64,000 bases of DNA from Campylobacter concisus (GTDB lineage: Bacteria; Campylobacterota; Campylobacteria; Campylobacterales; Campylobacteraceae). The notes under the pieces were generated by a model. It worked only from the letters and a program-made list of their open reading frames with translations, ran no database searches and was not told where the DNA came from. The position numbers and the translations under genes are program-made. Location: contig NZ_JXUP01000010.1 in NCBI RefSeq assembly GCF_001891085.1, positions 1 through 64,000 of the forward strand, written 5' to 3'. Positions 27,006-35,614 of the stretch are shown here, piece by piece. Within the stretch, counting starts at the first letter, position 1. Each line of letters begins with the position of its first letter.

Positions 27006-28457
27006 TTATCTTTGCTCCACTCTTTTCATCCAAGCAAAAAGCTCGTCTAAATCGTAATCACCGCCATGTCCTTGTCCCCAGACCGCTTCGAAATCAACCT
27101 CCTTGCCAGCATTTTTAAGCGAAAGTGCGAGCATGGCAGGCACGGCAAGAGCTAAGTCGGTGTCGTTTGTGCCCTGCCTTATGCGGTAAAATTTCGCCGC
27201 CTCTTTATTTTTAGTGTAGTTCATCGCATTCATCATCTTTATGACGCTAGCCTCCGCCATCTCGCCGCCGCTTCGCTCTTTTGCAAATTTAGTAAAGTGC
27301 TTTGCAGGCGTTTTGCTATCGCCAAAAAGGTCGTTTTCAGGATTTTCTAGCGCAAGTCCGTCAAAGGCAACCACCTCTTTGGCACGTTTTAGCGAGGCGA
27401 TAAAGTCTTCAAGCTTAAATGTATATCCAAGCGAGCAGCCCTGCGTGTCAAGCGTGATAAATTTAGGCGTGAGCGTGTTTTTGTCGCTGCTTTTTGTAGC
27501 GGTAAATGCCCTTGAGATGAGCGCGTTTATATACTCTTTGAAGTTGCCCTCGCCATTTTCATCAAGGCTTAGCACGTGGCCTTTGGCGTCTTTTAAATTT
27601 AGCGAGTTTAGATAAGCTGGAAATTTACTCTTTAGCTCGCGTGAAAGCTCTTTTTGCGTGGTGTTTAGCTCGCCTGTGATAGTCTTTGGCTTTTTGCTTC
27701 TGTCGTTAAAAGAGCTCGCGTCAAAGCTTGAAAAATCAATCCTCTCAAATTTATCCAAATCCCCAAACATCCACTCATACGCCTCGTCCTCATGCTCTAA
27801 ATTTGTCACAGGGCAGTAGGCTGAGACGGCATAAATTTGATCGTCCACCTTTGCAGCGCCTAGCTCTTTAAGATATGGCTCATACTCTTTTGCATTTGCG
27901 CTTGTGCCAAGAAGTGCTGACATCGCGCCGCCTGCGCTCGTGCCGTTTGAGATGATCTTATTTGCGTCGCCTGGCATAAATTTGTCGTTAAATTTAAGAT
28001 ATCTAACGGCCGCTTTTAGATCGACTATCGCAGCTGGTGCCTTGCCGATAAATTTCTCGCCATCTTTTAGCGTCCTACCCCTAGCGCCAACGCTTGCCAC
28101 GACGTAGCCTCTAAGAAGCGCTTCAAGAGTGGCATTTGGCTTTTCATTTTGAAGTTCTGGCTTTGGTGGCATTGCGCTCATGTAGCCGCCGATCGCATTT
28201 GGCATAAAGATAGCCCCTTTTTGGTCGCTAAATTTACCCTCTGGCACGTAAAAATTTAAGACCTGATAGTCGCTAGCTGGCTTTGCCACATAGACTATGC
28301 CTTCATAGGCTCTAAATTTAAGCATCCTATCGCCAACTTGCACGCTTTTTAGCTCAAACTTGCTCTCGTCAAATTTAAGTTCATTTCCAAAGCAAGTACC
28401 TACTAAACAAACCCCTAAAATAGCAACTCTAACGCCTTTCATGATCTGCCTTTTCAT
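27006..28457 (-). CDS. Periplasmic tannase-like esterase (subtype B)
   Basis: This 483-residue alpha/beta hydrolase is exported (signal about residues 1-25). The nucleophile elbow is 'NGTSAGGAMSALL' with Ser174. The acid is probably an Asp in 'RQGTNDTDLA' (432 or 434) and the base is His464 in 'GQGHGGDYD'. 'ASVGARGRT' resembles the oxyanion region of the bacterial tannases that hydrolyse gallate esters. Two ATGs compete (28457 and 28442), both with purine stretches. Cysteines in 'SAYCP' and 'TQGCSLG' may form a disulfide. Substrate is inferred from family only; other aromatic or acyl esters are possible. Confidence 0.75.
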   Translation of the reverse strand: MKRQIMKGVRVAILGVCLVGTCFGNELKFDESKFELKSVQVGDRMLKFRAYEGIVYVAKPASDYQVLNFYVPEGKFSDQKGAIFMPNAIGGYMSAMPPKPELQNEKPNATLEALLRGYVVASVGARGRTLKDGEKFIGKAPAAIVDLKAAVRYLKFNDKFMPGDANKIISNGTSAGGAMSALLGTSANAKEYEPYLKELGAAKVDDQIYAVSAYCPVTNLEHEDEAYEWMFGDLDKFERIDFSSFDASSFNDRSKKPKTITGELNTTQKELSRELKSKFPAYLNSLNLKDAKGHVLSLDENGEGNFKEYINALISRAFTATKSSDKNTLTPKFITLDTQGCSLGYTFKLEDFIASLKRAKEVVAFDGLALENPENDLFGDSKTPAKHFTKFAKERSGGEMAEASVIKMMNAMNYTKNKEAAKFYRIRQGTNDTDLALAVPAMLALSLKNAGKEVDFEAVWGQGHGGDYDLDELFAWMKRVEQR

Positions 28458-28512
28458 TTTGTCCTACTTTTTGCTTTACTAGCCTTGGCGTAGGCTACCA
28501 GGGCTTTAGCGC

Positions 28513-29283
28513 CTAGTTATCTTTTGGCTCGTATTTGATCGCGTAGTCAAATTTAGGACTACTTAGACCAAACTCAAAGCTATCTCTATCGACTGCGCCA
28601 ACGCAGCAATGGCTATCATAAAGGCGAAGCAAAAACTCCGCCATCTGCTCACTCGTGTGGTACTTTTTAAACGCCTTGTCGTAATCGTAGCTCTCTTTGC
28701 TAGTTGCTACCATGCCAAATTCTGTTTTTGTGGCAGCTGGAGCTAGGACTTTTGCTTGCATTTTCGCCTGCTTATCTTGTGCTAGCTCATGGTAAAGTCC
28801 CTCGCTAAAGGCACTTACGAAAAATTTGCTAGCGCAGTATGTGACGGCGTTTGGCACGATCTTGTAGCCGCCTATCGAAGAGATGTTTATAAGCTGCGTA
28901 TCTTTGTCTTTATATTTTTTAGTAAAGAGCGTTGAGAGCGTCACAAGAGAGATGATGTTTAAATTTATCATCTGCGTGATTTTTTCTAAATTTTGCTCGC
29001 CGACCTTGTTATAGTCGCCAAAGCCAGCGTTGTTTATAAGAGCTTTTAGCTCAAATTTTTCTAAATTACGCCAAAGCAAGAGGGCGTTTTCTTGCTTTGA
29101 AAGGTCGCAAAGTTCTATCACGACATCGACATTTGCAAATTTAGCTATCTCGCTTTTTAAATTTTCTAAAAGCTCGCCACGCCTTGCAATAAGGATCAAA
29201 TTCTCCCCGCGCCTTGCAAATGCCTTTGCCGCAGCCGCTCCTATGCCTGAGCTTGCTCCAGTGATGGCGATGTATCTTTTCAC
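28513..29283 (-). CDS. Short-chain dehydrogenase/reductase
   Basis: This 256-residue classical SDR has the nucleotide motif 'ITGASSGIGAAAAKAFA', structural 'NNAGFGDY', catalytic Ser in 'INISSIGGYK' and the active pair in 'VTYCASKFFV' (Tyr and Lys). The Arg after the first strand (IARRGELL) suggests NADP(H). It overlaps the upstream NAD(P)-binding gene by 4 nt and precedes the tannase-like gene by 55 nt. The substrate is unknown; the operon suggests an alcohol or keto group of an aromatic or aldehyde compound. Confidence 0.85.
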   Translation of the reverse strand: MKRYIAITGASSGIGAAAAKAFARRGENLILIARRGELLENLKSEIAKFANVDVVIELCDLSKQENALLLWRNLEKFELKALINNAGFGDYNKVGEQNLEKITQMINLNIISLVTLSTLFTKKYKDKDTQLINISSIGGYKIVPNAVTYCASKFFVSAFSEGLYHELAQDKQAKMQAKVLAPAATKTEFGMVATSKESYDYDKAFKKYHTSEQMAEFLLRLYDSHCCVGAVDRDSFEFGLSSPKFDYAIKYEPKDN

Positions 29284-29921
29284 TTCGCATACTCCATAGG
29301 ACTATAAATTTTGACACCTTCGCTGTGGTCATCTTGCGCTACTTGCACGATCACTTTAGCGATATCAGCTGCCTTCATCGGACGATACTCGTCAAAAAAG
29401 CCTTTTGGGATAAATTTAAACGCCTTTATCGCCATGTACTCGCCAAGTCTAAATTCTTTCCTCTCAGCCTCGATAAGCGGCAGCCTAGCGATATGAAACG
29501 AGCTATATCCAAGCTCTTTTATCTTTGCTTCTGCTTGGCCTTTTGCCTTTAGATAAAACGAGCCTGACTTTCTATTTGCACCTGCAGCTGAGAGCAAGAC
29601 AAAGCGTTTTGCCCCGCACTCCAAGCCAAATTTGGCAAAATTTATCGGATATGTCACATCGACTTTATAAAACTGCTCTTTGTGCTTTGCCACCTTCATC
29701 GTCGTGCCAAGTGCGCAAAAGACATCATCAGTGATAAATGGCACCTCATCTTTTAGCTCGTCAAAATTTATTACTTTTACTTCAAGCTTTTCGTGAGTAA
29801 ATTCTAGTTCATGCCTAACAAGGGCGATAACCTTGCTATAATGCTCGCTCACGCATAAATTTTTTAAAATCTCACTTCCCAAAGCACCGCTAGCTCCAGC
29901 TATAAGGGCGATTTTTTTCAT
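29280..29921 (-). CDS. NAD(P)-binding Rossmann protein (NmrA/TIP30-like)
   Basis: This 213-residue atypical SDR has the N-terminal motif 'ALIAGASGALGSEILKNL' in the GxxGxxG spacing. It also has 'CALGTTMKVAKHKEQFYKVD' and 'FVLLSAAGANRKSGSFYLKAKGQAE', a pattern found in the HTATIP2/YwnB-like group. Tyr-xxx-Lys (YLKAK) is present. It overlaps the classical SDR gene by 4 nt and follows the alcohol dehydrogenase by 29 nt. Its activity is not known; it may be a redox sensor or a reductase. Confidence 0.78.
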   Translation of the reverse strand: MKKIALIAGASGALGSEILKNLCVSEHYSKVIALVRHELEFTHEKLEVKVINFDELKDEVPFITDDVFCALGTTMKVAKHKEQFYKVDVTYPINFAKFGLECGAKRFVLLSAAGANRKSGSFYLKAKGQAEAKIKELGYSSFHIARLPLIEAERKEFRLGEYMAIKAFKFIPKGFFDEYRPMKAADIAKVIVQVAQDDHSEGVKIYSPMEYAK

Positions 29922-29950
29922 ATCTTTCCTTTGTAAAATTTAGATAAATT

Positions 29951-31096
29951 CTATCTCGCTAAGGCAAAAATCTCACTTATTGCCTCTTTTGTATAAATTT
30001 GCTCCAAGCCCCTGCCCTTAGCGTAGTCATAAACTAGCGCTATGATCTCGTCTAAATTTGTCTCATCGACTCCGATTTCGATAAGGCTCGTAGGTGTGCC
30101 AATCTTACTAAACCACTCTTTTAATTTCTCTATGCCTGCGTCTGCGTCATCCACGCCAAAAATTTCTTTGCCAAAGCGTTTAAATGCCTCTAAATTTCTA
30201 CTCTTATACCACTTCATCCAAGCTGGCATAACTACACTTAGCCCAGCTCCATGAGCGCAATCAACCACCGCTCCTATGGCGTGCTCGATCATGTGATTTG
30301 GATAAGAGTAGCCAGCTGTGCCAACGTAAGTTAAGCCATTTAGCGCCATCGTCGCAGCCCAAGCAAACTCACCTCTAGCGTCATAGTTTTCTGGCTCTTT
30401 TAGTAAAATTTCAGTCGTCTTCATAACGGTTTTTATGTTTGCTTCGATGTATAAATTTATGATCTCAGGCTGAATGCTCGCCGTAAAGTAGCCCTCGATG
30501 CTGTGAGCGATGATATCTGAGGCTGAATAGACCAAGTACTCCTTGCTAACGCTTGCTTGAAGCAGCGGGTTTACCACTGAGACTTTTGGGTAAAGACATA
30601 CTCCGTGCATAGCAAATTTCTGTTTCGTGGCTTCGTTTGTGACGACTGAGCCGCCGTTCATCTCTGAGCCAGTTGCAGCAAGCGTCATGATGTCAAATAT
30701 CATAAGCGCTTCACTTGGATCTTTACCGGTAAAAAAGTCCCAAACGTCGCCGTTATATTTAACTCCAGCAGCCACCGCCTTGGCGCTATCAAGCACCGAG
30801 CCGCCGCCTATGGCTAGAACGCTATCGACACCTTGCTTTTTAGCTAAATTTATAGCCTCATTTACCTTGCTTAGCACTGGATTTGACTTCACGCCGCCTA
30901 TCTTGCAAAACTCAATGCCATTTGCACTTAGGCTCTTTGCTGCGATATCAAAAAGACCATTTTTTATGATCCTATCGCTGCCATAGATGATAAGCGTCTT
31001 TTTAACGCCAAATTCTTTCATATATCTGCCGATATTTTGCTCTTTATCTTTGCCAAATTCTATTTTTGTAGGGTTTAAAAAGCTAAAATTTTGCAT
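29951..31096 (-). CDS. Iron-containing alcohol dehydrogenase (BdhA/YqhD type)
   Basis: This 381-residue group III dehydrogenase has the cofactor motif 'VLAIGGGSVLDSAKAVAAG'. The metal ligands are Asp and His in 'SASDIIAHSIEGY', then 'NHMIEHAIGAVVDCAHGAGL' carrying two further His. Members reduce aldehydes with NAD(P)H or oxidise butanol. The Asp-rich 'KYNGDVWDFFTG' is typical of the butanol dehydrogenase branch. It is the first gene of the eight-gene minus-strand run to 25226. Start ATG at 31096 has GGAG upstream. Confidence 0.9.
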   Translation of the reverse strand: MQNFSFLNPTKIEFGKDKEQNIGRYMKEFGVKKTLIIYGSDRIIKNGLFDIAAKSLSANGIEFCKIGGVKSNPVLSKVNEAINLAKKQGVDSVLAIGGGSVLDSAKAVAAGVKYNGDVWDFFTGKDPSEALMIFDIMTLAATGSEMNGGSVVTNEATKQKFAMHGVCLYPKVSVVNPLLQASVSKEYLVYSASDIIAHSIEGYFTASIQPEIINLYIEANIKTVMKTTEILLKEPENYDARGEFAWAATMALNGLTYVGTAGYSYPNHMIEHAIGAVVDCAHGAGLSVVMPAWMKWYKSRNLEAFKRFGKEIFGVDDADAGIEKLKEWFSKIGTPTSLIEIGVDETNLDEIIALVYDYAKGRGLEQIYTKEAISEIFALAR

Positions 31097-31170
31097 AGTT
31101 TCTCCTTATTAGTTTTAATGATTATAGTTTTGCAAAGCAAAAATTTTTGTTAAAAATAATGAGTAGAAAT

Positions 31171-31845
31171 TTAAAAATTTCTTAGTTTGATAGGAAGTTT
31201 CGAGATGATTTTTTTCGGATCAAAGCTACTTTTAGCATCAACTAAATTTCCAAAATTTTCACCTGTGCTAAGGAATTTTTGCAAATAATAATTGCCTTTA
31301 TATCCAAGGTCATAAAGAATTTCAGACATCAAAGAAATATCTGCTTCATCTAAAAAATCTGCATGCATGGTTGTTCTTACTTCAAAATCAAAATTTATCT
31401 CAAGCAGATATTTTAGCGTGCTAATAAATTTTTCATATAAATTTGAGCCAGTTACGCCTGCAAATTTCTCTTTTGGTGCTTTAAAATCAAGTGCGATATA
31501 GTCAATCAGCCCTTCACCTATCGCCTCTTTTAAAATCTCAATATGAGAGCCGTTTGTATCGACCTTTAGGCAAAAATTTCTTGACTTAACCTCTTTTGCA
31601 AGTTTTAAAAACAAAGGATTTGCCGTGCATTCGCCACCGCTAAAGACGATACCATTTAGCTTGCCTATGCGGCGGTCTAAAAAGTTACAAACCTCATCCA
31701 TTTCTATATTGCCATTTGAATTTACAACTTCTATATTGTAGCAATACACGCATCGCATATTACAGCCTGCAAACCAAACTACCGCAGCCACTTTGTCTGG
31801 ATAATCAAGCGTAGTAAATGGCGTTATACTAAAGACTTTATGCAA
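31171..31845 (-). CDS. nrdG: Anaerobic ribonucleotide reductase activating enzyme (radical SAM)
   Basis: NrdG uses SAM and a 4Fe-4S cluster to make the glycyl radical on NrdD. The 224-residue protein has the radical-SAM triad in 'FAGCNMRCVYCYN' and the SAM-binding 'FSGGECTANP'. The start is TTG at 31845 behind AAAAGG. A perfect hairpin separates it from the nrdD genes 86 nt upstream, so NrdG may be made in smaller amounts. It is somewhat longer than many NrdG proteins and resembles the NrdG2/PflA-like branch. Confidence 0.88.
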   Translation of the reverse strand: MHKVFSITPFTTLDYPDKVAAVVWFAGCNMRCVYCYNIEVVNSNGNIEMDEVCNFLDRRIGKLNGIVFSGGECTANPLFLKLAKEVKSRNFCLKVDTNGSHIEILKEAIGEGLIDYIALDFKAPKEKFAGVTGSNLYEKFISTLKYLLEINFDFEVRTTMHADFLDEADISLMSEILYDLGYKGNYYLQKFLSTGENFGNLVDAKSSFDPKKIISKLPIKLRNF

Positions 31846-31867
31846 ATTTATGGACCTTTTGAGATTT

Positions 31868-31893
31868 AAAAGGCACAGAAGATTGTGCCTTTT
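31868..31893 (-). terminator. Hairpin between the nrdD genes and nrdG
   Basis: AAAAGGCACA (31868-31877) and TGTGCCTTTT (31884-31893) form a perfect 10-bp stem with a 6-nt loop. It reads as a terminator on either strand. Being inside an apparent operon it probably attenuates nrdG. Confidence 0.65.
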
Positions 31894-31930
31894 TTATTTG
31901 AGTTTTTTATATTTTTATTGGCTGCGGTGA

Positions 31931-32101
31931 TTATCTTTTGCAGCAACTTGCGTATTCATCAAATTTAATACGCTCTTTGTGCTCACCTTTTTTACCAAGG
32001 TTAAAGCTCTCAACTGGGCGATGATAACCCATAACACGAGTATAGACTACGCATTTTGTGCGTTTGTCTTGTACTTTTTCTAAAATTTCTTTTTCTGTCA
32101 T
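31931..32101 (-). CDS. Separate glycyl-radical segment of anaerobic NrdD
   Basis: This 56-residue ORF contains 'YTRVMGYHRPVESFNLGKKG', matching the C-terminal glycyl-radical loop of class III ribonucleotide reductases (R-V-x-G-Y..., then N-x-GK). The radical Gly would be Gly25. Cysteines at 17, 53 and 54 are also present. In usual NrdD proteins this segment directly follows the zinc-binding 'CPLC' region, which here ends the upstream gene. It starts 9 nt after the NrdD stop, in the same frame, behind its own GGAGAGG Shine-Dalgarno. So the enzyme is encoded in two pieces, or by stop readthrough. Confidence 0.8.
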   Translation of the reverse strand: MTEKEILEKVQDKRTKCVVYTRVMGYHRPVESFNLGKKGEHKERIKFDEYASCCKR

Positions 32102-32110
32102 TTCCTCTCC

Positions 32111-34213
32111 TTATTTGGAATTGTTTTTCTCTTTTTCTATTAATTCTGCATCGCAAAGCGGACAAAATTCATGCTCTCCAGCAATATAGCCATGTTTTGA
32201 ACAAACGCTAAATACAGGCGTTATCGTGATATATGGAAGCTTATAATTTGAGATTATGCTCTTTACAAGCTCCTTGCAAGCTTTAGGCGAGCTGATCCTT
32301 TCTTTCATATAAAGGTGAAATACTGTGCCACCGGTGTATGAAGTCTGAAGATCATCTTGCAAATCAAGTGCCTCGTAAGCATCATCTGTAAAATTTGCTG
32401 GAAGCTGGGTTGAGTTTGTGTAGTAAATATTCTCCCCGCCACCTGCTTGGATGATGTCTGGATAGCGCTTTTTATCCTCTTTGGCAAAGCGGTAAGTTGT
32501 GCCTTCAGCTGGAGTCGCCTCAAGGTTATATAAATTTCCAGTCTCTTCTTGAAATGTCCTTATCTTATCGCGCAAAAACTCAACCATCTCAATAGCAAAA
32601 TCACGTCCAAATTTTGTTGAGATATTCTCTTTATCATTTGTGAAATTTCTAAGAAGCTCGTTCATACCATTTATACCGATCGTACTAAAGTGGTTATTAA
32701 AGTGCTTTAGATATCTAGCCGTATAAGGATAAAGCCCTCTGTCATACATCTCTTGGATAAATTTACGCTTCTTTTCAAGTGTTGATTTAGCAAGTTCTAA
32801 AAGATAGCTAAGCCTGTTATAAAGTGCGACTTTATCGCCTTTGAAGTTGTATCCTAGGCGAGCTAAATTTATAGTGACGACGCCGATTGAGCCTGTCATC
32901 TCAGCACTACCAAAAAGACCACCACCTCGTTTTAAAAGCTCTCTTAGATCAAGTTGCAAACGGCAGCACATAGAGCGAACATGTCCTGGTTTGTAGGCTT
33001 TTTCGTTTTCTATCTTATTGCCATTTTCGTCATAAGTGTATTGTGAGCCGATAAAATTTTGAAAGTAGCTTGAGCCCATTTTGGCGGTATTTTCAAAGAG
33101 CACATCCGCCACTTCGCTATCCCAGTCAAAATCCTCTGTAATATTTACCGTTGGTATCGGAAATGTAAAAGGCTGTGAGCATTTGTCGCCAGCTGTTAAA
33201 ACCTCGTAAAATGCCTTATCTATGCGTGCCATTTCAGGCTCGAAATCCTTATAAGTCATATCGATTAGTTTTTCTCTGCCACGCTCGTTTGCTTTTTTCA
33301 AAATTTTCTCGTCTTTTACGTTTGTAAAAAGGTGTATATCATCACTCGTTGGGATCTGATCTCTTAGGTCGCTTGGGCAAGTGATGTCGATAGTTACATT
33401 TGTAAATGGACTTTGTCCCCAGCGTGCAGGAACGTTTAAGTTAAAAATAAAGCTAGTGATCGCCTTTTTGATCTCAGCGTCACTTAGATCGTCTTTAAAA
33501 ACATAAGGCGCAAGGTAGGTGTCAAAGCTAGAAAAAGCTTGAGCGCCAGCCCACTCGCTTTGCAAAATTCCTAAGAAATTTGCCATTTGATAAAGTGCTT
33601 CTCTAAAGTGCTTTGGCGCTTTGCTCTCGACCCTGCCACGAACGCCGTTAAAACCCTCGTTTAACAAAGCTCGCAAGCTCCAGCCAGCACAATACCCTGT
33701 AAGGCAGTCAAGGTCGTGGATGTGATAGTCGCCATTTCTGTGTGCTAGACCCTCTTCTTTGTTATAAACAGCGTCCAGCCAGTAGTTTGCGATGACCTTG
33801 CCGGCGGTGTTATTTATAAGGCCTGCGTTTGAGTAGCTCGTGTTTGAATTTGCAGAAATTCTCCAGTCGGTGCCGTTTATATATTCATTTATCGTTTGGG
33901 TTGAGTTTATATAGGTCGTGTCGGCGTTTAGGCCCAAAATTTGCTCGCGCTGAAGCTTGTGAGTGTGGCGGTAGAGCATAAAGCTCTTTAGGACGTCAAA
34001 GTAGCCGCCAGCAAATAGCTCTTTTTCGATCGCATCTTGGATGTCTTCGACTGTTATCGCGCTTGATTTTTGAAAGATATCTTGGACAACATTTGTAAAA
34101 ACTTTCTCATCATAAGCTAAATTTTCGCTAGCAAATGCTTTTTTTATCGCATCTACTATCTTATATGCTACAAATTCTTGTCTTGTGCCATCTCTCTTCA
34201 AAATCTCACGCAT
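32111..34213 (-). CDS. nrdD: Anaerobic ribonucleoside-triphosphate reductase, large part
   Basis: Class III NrdD reduces ribonucleoside triphosphates without oxygen. The 700-residue protein has an N-terminal ATP-cone (residues about 1-90, REILKRDGTRQEFVAYKIVDAI). The barrel carries 'NRNGDYHIHDLD'-type sequence and 'LTGYCAGWSLRALL', and a C-terminal zinc site lies in 'VCSKHGYIAGEHEFCPLCD'. The protein stops 12 residues after that site, without the glycyl-radical loop that normally follows. The loop is in the next small ORF (31931-32101). The upstream 314 bp are AT-rich. Function must depend on both products. Confidence 0.92.
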   Translation of the reverse strand: MREILKRDGTRQEFVAYKIVDAIKKAFASENLAYDEKVFTNVVQDIFQKSSAITVEDIQDAIEKELFAGGYFDVLKSFMLYRHTHKLQREQILGLNADTTYINSTQTINEYINGTDWRISANSNTSYSNAGLINNTAGKVIANYWLDAVYNKEEGLAHRNGDYHIHDLDCLTGYCAGWSLRALLNEGFNGVRGRVESKAPKHFREALYQMANFLGILQSEWAGAQAFSSFDTYLAPYVFKDDLSDAEIKKAITSFIFNLNVPARWGQSPFTNVTIDITCPSDLRDQIPTSDDIHLFTNVKDEKILKKANERGREKLIDMTYKDFEPEMARIDKAFYEVLTAGDKCSQPFTFPIPTVNITEDFDWDSEVADVLFENTAKMGSSYFQNFIGSQYTYDENGNKIENEKAYKPGHVRSMCCRLQLDLRELLKRGGGLFGSAEMTGSIGVVTINLARLGYNFKGDKVALYNRLSYLLELAKSTLEKKRKFIQEMYDRGLYPYTARYLKHFNNHFSTIGINGMNELLRNFTNDKENISTKFGRDFAIEMVEFLRDKIRTFQEETGNLYNLEATPAEGTTYRFAKEDKKRYPDIIQAGGGENIYYTNSTQLPANFTDDAYEALDLQDDLQTSYTGGTVFHLYMKERISSPKACKELVKSIISNYKLPYITITPVFSVCSKHGYIAGEHEFCPLCDAELIEKEKNNSK

Positions 34214-34527
34214 TACTCGCTCTTTCTTCTAAATTTTTCAATATAAAGTTTAAAAGTATAGGACAAGAAAGCTTAAACAATAGATAACTATTTTATTTTG
34301 TTTAATAATATTTATCAAAAAATATAAAATTTTAGAGAGTTTTCTTAAGTATATTTATATCTAGTTTATATATTTTAAATTAAAATTTGATTATTTTTAC
34401 TTAAATAATTATTTTAGTTTTAGATTTTTATATTATCTATTGCAGCAAAATAAATATATTTAATAAATAATTAATAAATAAAGAGATAATATAATATTAA
34501 TTTTAACTGTTTAAAAAGGAATTTAAA
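34214..34527. other. AT-rich divergent intergenic region with a -10 box
   Basis: These 314 bp separate nrdD (minus) from two lipoprotein genes (plus) and contain no ORF. TATAAT at 34490-34495, 33 nt before the ATG at 34528, is a good -10 for the plus-strand genes. No convincing FNR-type or NrdR-type box was seen for nrdD. Confidence 0.5.
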
Positions 34528-35061
34528 ATGCAAAAACAGATAAAAGAATGGCTTGTAGACAAATTTAGTATATCCCTACTTGCTCTACTTCTATTTCAAG
34601 GCTGTGGTTATAATATCCAAATCGCTCCAAATGTAACAAAATCAGCTCAAGATCATAAATTTATAGCAAAACCAGAAAATACGAAAGAATATATGATTAA
34701 ATACCTGCCTGCAAATATAACCGCTGGCAAATCAGAACTCAATATAAATTATGATTTTGTTTACGCCGATCAAGAAAGTAGCACAAACTTTGACAGCATA
34801 AATATATTTAATCCACTAGTACTTTTTGGCTTTCCAATGAGCAAAGATACATTCAATATGATTGCAAATTTAAGAGTTTTCAATGAGCACGGCGAGATCA
34901 AATTTAGCTCTGCTTGTTTAAGTAATGTAAGTAGAAATATATTTAAAAACACAAATATGACCGAGCTTAGAAAAAAATGCATAGATAAAATGAGAGAAAA
35001 TTTACAAATTCAATTAAACCAATCTTATGAAAAAGGAGATTTCAATGTTTTTAAGAAATAA
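34528..35061 (+). CDS. Putative lipoprotein
   Basis: This 177-residue protein has an N-terminal hydrophobic segment (ISLLALLLFQGC) resembling a lipoprotein signal, with Cys in a slightly unusual lipobox (FQGC). The long charged start (MQKQIKEWLVDKF) is uncommon for a signal. The mature part is hydrophilic, with two more cysteines (SACLS, KKCID). A Shine-Dalgarno (AAGGA) precedes the ATG. It overlaps the next lipoprotein gene by 17 nt, so they are co-expressed. No family is recognised. Confidence 0.6.
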   Translation: MQKQIKEWLVDKFSISLLALLLFQGCGYNIQIAPNVTKSAQDHKFIAKPENTKEYMIKYLPANITAGKSELNINYDFVYADQESSTNFDSINIFNPLVLFGFPMSKDTFNMIANLRVFNEHGEIKFSSACLSNVSRNIFKNTNMTELRKKCIDKMRENLQIQLNQSYEKGDFNVFKK

Positions 35062-35497
35062 GTTGGCGCAAATTTGCATTGCACTTTTAATGACATTTGG
35101 CCTTAGTGGATGTGGAGCAAAAGGAGTTAAATTTGGTGGCTTTGAAACACCGAAACAAGATGAGTCAATGCTTTATGTATATAGAGACAAAGGCTTTGGC
35201 GGCAGCGCCGTAACCTACGATGTAAAGGTCACCACGCAAAATCCTACTCAAACAATAGTTATCGGTACAATAAAAAATGGTGGCTTCTTAAAAGCTAATT
35301 TAAAGGCAAATGAAGAAGTTGAAGTATGGGCCAAAACCGAAGCAAAGTCTTCAGTAACGATCGAAACAAAACCGAATGAAATATACTGCGTAAAAGCTAG
35401 TGTTGGTATGGGCTTTTTTGTAGGACGACCTCATTTAAAACAAGTTGATATGCAAACTTGCCAAAAAGAGATAGAGAAAACAAATTACTCAGAGTAA
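35045..35497 (+). CDS. Putative lipoprotein, DUF2846-like
   Basis: The ATG at 35045 (AAAGGAG upstream, inside the previous gene) gives 150 residues. The signal ends in lipobox LSGC. The mature region has 'SMLYVYRDKGFGGSAVTYDV', '...GFLKANLKANEEVEVWAKTEAKSSVTIETKP' and 'YCVKASVGMGFFVGRP', the beta-rich pattern of DUF2846 lipoproteins. It probably faces the periplasm or cell surface. It is followed by a strong terminator. Confidence 0.68.
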   Translation: MFLRNKLAQICIALLMTFGLSGCGAKGVKFGGFETPKQDESMLYVYRDKGFGGSAVTYDVKVTTQNPTQTIVIGTIKNGGFLKANLKANEEVEVWAKTEAKSSVTIETKPNEIYCVKASVGMGFFVGRPHLKQVDMQTCQKEIEKTNYSE

Positions 35498-35504
35498 CAA
35501 ATTT

Positions 35505-35545
35505 AGGTTTTAGATAATTTTAGCTCATCTAAAACCTTTTAAATT
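35505..35545 (+). terminator. Terminator of the lipoprotein pair
   Basis: AGGTTTTAGAT (35505-35515) pairs perfectly with ATCTAAAACCT (35527-35537), then a T-rich run follows. It starts 7 nt after the stop. Confidence 0.7.
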
Positions 35546-35614
35546 TTTTATAAATTTTCTAAATTTTAAAAAATAGAAATAAATTTAAAAGAAAAACTTC
35601 TCTCTTAAATTTAC

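Noticed and set aside
31931..32113. Selenocysteine or programmed recoding at the NrdD stop
   Set aside because: The codon is TAA, not TGA, and a good Shine-Dalgarno plus ATG follow at once, so re-initiation is simpler.
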